NCBI GenBank assembly: GCA_010645155.1
Contig: CM021319.1
Coordinates: 7,339,220-7,403,219 of the forward strand
DNA: 64,000 nucleotides
Direction: 5' to 3'
Origin: Tigriopus japonicus
Taxonomy: Eukaryota; Arthropoda; Copepoda; Harpacticoida; Harpacticidae
Position 1 is the stretch's first letter. Every line of letters begins with the position of its first letter. The position numbers and the translations under genes are program-made. The notes beneath the pieces are model-generated. The model did no database searches. It worked only from the letters and a program-made list of their open reading frames with translations, and had not been told where the DNA came from. Below are positions 60,022 through 64,000 of the stretch, one piece after another.

Positions 60022-61335
60022 ATGCAAGAAACGCAAGACCACGTCGAGGATAAGACAATGAAGGTGTTATTTTTCATATTCCTCGTGTTCGTTGCGCTCT
60101 TAGTGATATTGACGTGCATTTGGAAAATTGTTAAATTGATTGCTCTGTATAAAATGGAAAGCCGAATCGAGGAATTAGAGCAATCTCTCGCGGGAGTGGG
60201 TGGTCTGGAGGGATTAGCTCGAGGCACTGCAGGAGGCACCCAACCGAAGCTCATTGTATCGCCCAAGGAGGCCAGGACCCTAAGGAGACTTTCGATATTA
60301 GCTGGCTTTGACAAGAGTTGGTCCAATCTCGGGTTCTCACGGAGGAAGTCAGGCAACTCCTCGGGATCCACGCTTAAATCAGCGCTCCTCTCCACCTTCA
60401 AAAAAGGCTCGTCAACCATTAATATTGTTAATGATACAAGTACATCCCATTTGAATGGAACCACTGAAGACCTGAGAACTGAGAATCAAAATCCTAATGA
60501 GATTAACCTCACCCGATTCAGCAAGTCTGCCGAATCGCTACCCAATGGAAAAGCTAATTCGATCAAGGACACGTGCCAGGCCCACGTGCACTACCATCAC
60601 CCACATCAATACCATCAACAGCGAAAATACCAACACCAGTCTCACCATCACGTAGTGGAATCACGCCAAAGATCTCCCTCTCCAGTTTTGGACACAAATG
60701 AATCGCCGGTCCGAATTACCAGCACTTCGTTTACCTCCTGTGCCATTCATGGCCATCGAAGGCCATCAGTCGATGAAAATAATCCTTTGAATCAAGCCTC
60801 TCAGCTCAACGCTAGTCCAATGTCTTCCTCTTGGTCTCAGGACGAAGAAGAGGTCACCTCTTCGCCTGTTCCACATTGTCCCACTGAAGCCATGCCAGAG
60901 CACACGCCTCATTGGGTGGAGTGCACTAATCCGTACCACGTTCATCCCCGACCCATGATCATTCCTGATCATATCCACCAATGCCATTGTGGTGCCTCAT
61001 TTCCTGCCTTGGAATCGACCAAGTCATCCTGCGTCACCAATGGCAGACAGGAACCATGCCGACAGGCTTGTAGCTTGTCCCAACCTAACATTGTGGAACC
61101 TCATCATCACAGTTCCGGTGATGAGAACTGCTATGCCTTGACACCCCCTCCCCATCGTGCGACTATTTTGTCAGCATCATCGAGCAGTCATCGACGAAGC
61201 CTACAATTTCCAGATTTTGATAAGATCGAAGTCTCTGGTTTGCGAGAGCCGCTCTATTCTCAATGCGGCAAGAAAAACACCTCGAATTCTTGGACTTGTA
61301 CGCAAAATGGCTCGAAATCGCTTGATCCCGAATAA
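60022..61335 (+). CDS. single-pass membrane protein with long His/Ser/Pro-rich tail (437 aa), function unknown
   Basis: One uninterrupted frame of 438 codons, far longer than chance in this region. A hydrophobic segment (about residues 14-34, VLFFIFLVFVALLVILTCIW) is followed by KIVKLIALYKMESRIEELEQ, a short amphipathic or coiled-coil stretch. This suggests a signal anchor with the tail in the cytosol, because Lys/Arg follow the membrane segment. The tail has a His cluster (about 190-212), many Ser/Pro-rich segments with RRKS- and RQRSPSP-like phosphorylation contexts, and Cys-His pairs (CHCG, CTNPYHVH) that do not form a known zinc finger. The start could also be M13 (60058), placing the hydrophobic segment at the very N-terminus. 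I recognise no family. A minus-strand frame overlaps its first third and is treated as a shadow. Confidence 0.7.
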   Translation: MQETQDHVEDKTMKVLFFIFLVFVALLVILTCIWKIVKLIALYKMESRIEELEQSLAGVGGLEGLARGTAGGTQPKLIVSPKEARTLRRLSILAGFDKSWSNLGFSRRKSGNSSGSTLKSALLSTFKKGSSTINIVNDTSTSHLNGTTEDLRTENQNPNEINLTRFSKSAESLPNGKANSIKDTCQAHVHYHHPHQYHQQRKYQHQSHHHVVESRQRSPSPVLDTNESPVRITSTSFTSCAIHGHRRPSVDENNPLNQASQLNASPMSSSWSQDEEEVTSSPVPHCPTEAMPEHTPHWVECTNPYHVHPRPMIIPDHIHQCHCGASFPALESTKSSCVTNGRQEPCRQACSLSQPNIVEPHHHSSGDENCYALTPPPHRATILSASSSSHRRSLQFPDFDKIEVSGLREPLYSQCGKKNTSNSWTCTQNGSKSLDPE

Positions 61336-63376
61336 CTTATGTACTCGTGTGTTTGTAACCTATTTGATATACGTAAATTGCTCTGTGCACGTGCCAACAA
61401 TATGAAACCTAAAATATGAAACATACTACTATTGAACATGTCGAACTTAACAAACGGTTAAGCTATTTTGATTTGTACGAACCATGGCGGAAGTAACAAA
61501 ACCTGCATAAATCAAACCTGGACGCTACGAAAAACAATTGTTAAGAAACAATTGTTCGCAAGAAAAGAGTGGCAACGGTTTGTGGCCATTAGAGACATTC
61601 ATTTGTCCATTATACCTTTTATTTGTATGCATTGATATCTTTCTCAGAATCCTTACATCTAAAGAAAGAAGAGATTTTGTATTTTCGAGAGAAGTAGTTA
61701 GAAAACCAAGAGAAATGAAGAAAATTAATGATAACATAGAGCTTCAAATCATTACGCTCCTCGGAGGAATTCGGATTTTCATTTCCATAATCCTAATTGC
61801 GTTTTTGTTCATTCTCGAGGAATCCTGAAAAGAAGTATTTTCCCTGAAGAGATGTTCAGATTATTACCCTGAGTTCAGAAGTGCAAGAGTACTAATGGAA
61901 AAAGAATGAATCTTGAATGTGACAGATTTTTGTGATAAACATCAGTCTTTGAGCATGCCCGAGCATCCCAAGCATGTGACATGATCCGAATTTTGAAATT
62001 CAGAAGCCTGGAATGTATCTTGTGGAACTCGCTGTCAAGTCATTAATCTGATGGGTGATCGGAACTCAGTGTCGAGCGTTCCATTGCGCAAAAACTTTGT
62101 GTAGTCGATATGCGCTTTCACGGGTCATGAACGACACATAGAAAAGTACACTCGGATCGACTGCGCTACACATGGCTACAGCTTGGCTCAAACTGGCGGA
62201 GCCTCATGGAGTAGTAAGAAAGTAATGAGTGGGCATGAGTGAGCATTTTGTGCCTGCCAAAGGGCACACAAGAACTCCTTCACACCCGGACTGGCTACCC
62301 AGATGAATGCATGTACTGCATGCATGTGTATGTAGTTAGAGAGTTGAAGTACTGGCGAACCTTCCGCTGCTGACAGCAAAAAGATCTCGGGAAAACGCTC
62401 CTAAGGTACACGTTGGTATGGCATGGTAGAGGTCTGGGTACATGTGCTTTGTGCTAGCTGGAGGCTCGTGTTCACCCTGATTGTGCTTGGACTCGTCCTC
62501 GAGGCGTACGATCGATCCTCCCCGAGATAGAAGATAGAACTCGAGTCGTGTGGATGTAGTACGTCTGTCCGTACCTCTGTTTCACGAAACATGCCTGTGA
62601 CAGACGAGTTGTTATACATTCCATGAGAAGTTGTTGAGCATGCCGAGCTCGCTCAGTGTAAACAAAGATTGCTTGGGGAAGATCCTAAGCAGAACAATCG
62701 GAATCTCTCTTCTTCTACGTAATTCCTCAAAGCAAGTGTTGAGTTTTGTTCAACAGACCCACATCTCGCTAGTGGATGGGTTGTGCCAGTTCCAAGACGT
62801 TTGGAAAAAGAGTCCATGGTGTAAGAATCGATTCCCAGTTGTTAATGTTGATGTCCGGTCCGTCCAGAGATCCAGATCATTTGTTTGCCGATCCAAACAC
62901 AATTTGTGGAGTGGAATCGATTGATTAATTGCAAGCTACTACTCGTTGAAACAATAGGGTGAGCTGATAAGAACGATATCATGACTGCGCCATCGTCCTT
63001 GGGCGATTGATTTGGGATGTCTACGACTGAACTTGAATACAATCATGAGCTTTAAACGATACGGTTCAGTCTGATAGTGATTTAATAGGCCTCTTGACAC
63101 CTTTATTTGTGATATTGTTATTGTGTAATTCAAACGTGACGAAGACTAAAAACGAAGTCGGTTTCATTTTGCTGAGAGGGAAACTAATGTGATGGCCATT
63201 GGCGTCACGTTTTAAGCAGGTACGCAACAATTGCGTCAAATGAAAACCTTCCAATATCTGTTATCCAATGAAAGGACACAAGTCAATCCAGACAGGTGTC
63301 AAACGAGTTTGAAGTACATTTACTAGGTTTATTCACTTGCAGAACCAATCCGTCGCACTTTCCGCACTTAATCACC
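61336..63376. other. intergenic region before the phosphodiesterase-like gene
   Basis: Short frames only. It probably includes the 3' untranslated region of the membrane-protein gene. No transposon ends, RNA gene or clear promoter were identified. Confidence 0.5.
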
Positions 63377-63674
63377 ATGAGTTCCAAAAACTCGAGAAGA
63401 AAAGTTCAAACCAGTTTGAATAGTCCTGAAATTGATATCTGGAGTCTGGACACAAATGAAGTGAGTACTTTTAAGCATGTTTCAGTGTCATTATAAAATT
63501 CCTCGTGTTACTATTCTCGTGAAATCAACTCGGTGATGGCAAACCGAATGAAGCTTCATGATGATTTCCACGTCCACTCTTTTCAGATGAAAAAACTCAT
63601 GTTGGAAATGTACGAAGAGCTTGAGTTGTTACAAATTCTACGCATAGATTCATCCTGTATATCCCGATTTTTGG
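63377..63674 (+). CDS. probable 3',5'-cyclic nucleotide phosphodiesterase, first coding exons (continues past the window or is truncated)
   Basis: Exon 63377-63460 starts MSSKNSRRKVQTSLNSPEID and reads on to IWSLDTNE, with donor gtgagt. Exon 63588-63674 (after ttttcag) reads MKKLMLEMYEELELLQILRI, then DSSCISRFL, with donor gtaagt. The second exon resembles the start of the PDE catalytic domain (pattern: mFxELxLLxxfxI....l.rFL), just before the metal-binding HN motif that would be in a later exon. Without the catalytic histidines the assignment is tentative. Reading through the donor gives a stop at 63731-63733 and an AATAAA soon after, so a short intronic-polyadenylation form is possible. Confidence 0.42.
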
Positions 63675-63748
63675 TAAGTGTTCTTCCTGATGGCAGTTTC
63701 ACCAATCCTGTGATTGATTTGTCACCCGAATGAAATTTCGTTTATTCA

Positions 63749-63754
63749 AATAAA
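63749..63754 (+). promoter_or_regulatory. AATAAA within the putative phosphodiesterase intron
   Basis: A canonical polyadenylation hexamer lies 75 bp past the second exon's donor. It is followed at once by a perfect 11-bp hairpin (63752-63762 with 63770-63780, AAAAAGGCATA and its complement). It may end a truncated transcript, or may be chance in AT-rich DNA. Confidence 0.35.
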
Positions 63755-64000
63755 AAGGCATAGAAATATTATGCCTTTTTTAAAAAAAGTCACCGTGCAC
63801 TTGTCAAACACAAGATGTCAAAAGATTCATAAAATCTAAGATTAACATGTTTTTCCTTTATTGAAACACGTTCTTTCAAAAGACTGTATTTTGCGAATGT
63901 CAGATCTGTACAGATTTCCAGGCCATCGACTCTTCAGTGGAGAGGTCTAAGAGGATTAAAAGAGAATTTTACAAAGAACAAATGTTCGGCATTTTTTTTC

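Noticed and set aside
59838..60464. 208-codon minus-strand frame
   Set aside because: It lies antisense over the start of the membrane-protein gene, mirrors its codon bias and has no protein family features.

Overview
The window is nuclear DNA from an animal, most likely an arthropod. A crustacean such as a copepod is my inference; no sequence here proves the species. The evidence is split genes with GT-AG introns, an arthropod-type (A-class) muscarinic receptor, TTAGG-type repeats and many short non-autonomous DNA transposons. Nothing prokaryotic or viral is visible. Three runs of N (1346-1440, 26432-26523, 43170-43266) are assembly gaps. Two of them are flanked by near-identical copies of exon sequence that look like unmerged alleles.

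Layout. A partial exon may lie at the left edge. Then come a muscarinic acetylcholine receptor (+, 3354-9420), DCAF8 (-, 23233-13289), prefoldin subunit 2 (+, 24139-26068), USO1/p115 (-, 29112-26187), SDHA (+, 30371-33800), Son of sevenless (-, 39472-33989), YY1 (+, 41935-43856), an unfamiliar secreted Thr-rich protein (-, 50168-44685), an intronless single-pass membrane protein (+, 60022-61335) and the probable first exons of a cyclic-nucleotide phosphodiesterase (+, 63377 onward). The first eight genes alternate strictly in strand. This gives three head-to-head pairs (DCAF8/PFDN2, USO1/SDHA, SOS/YY1) and tail-to-tail pairs with as little as 118-188 bp between stop codons.

The recognised genes are mostly single-copy housekeeping and signalling genes: protein folding, Golgi tethering, complex II, Ras activation, Polycomb-type transcription and a CRL4 ubiquitin ligase adaptor. 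They do not form one pathway. Reading splice phases by eye gives complete, in-phase models for DCAF8 (8 exons, 600 aa), PFDN2 (3 exons, 151 aa), SDHA (7 exons, 652 aa), SOS (13 exons, 1368 aa), YY1 (3 exons, 490 aa) and the secreted protein (2 exons, 500 aa).

The accessory layer is transposon debris, concentrated in introns of DCAF8 and SDHA. I could define ends and target-site duplications for four hAT-like MITEs, one MITE with a 9-bp duplication (Mutator-like; a second truncated copy lies at the first gap), and two TA-flanked mariner-like elements. One of the mariner-like elements carries TTAGG arrays and CRE palindromes, and the other is a long foldback. There is also a further long hairpin, a 5'-truncated LINE with a tRNA-like head, and a second tRNA-like fragment. 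I found no CRISPR, operon, phage or other prokaryote-style system. The most novel items are the secreted Thr-rich protein, the orphan membrane protein and the structured MITEs.
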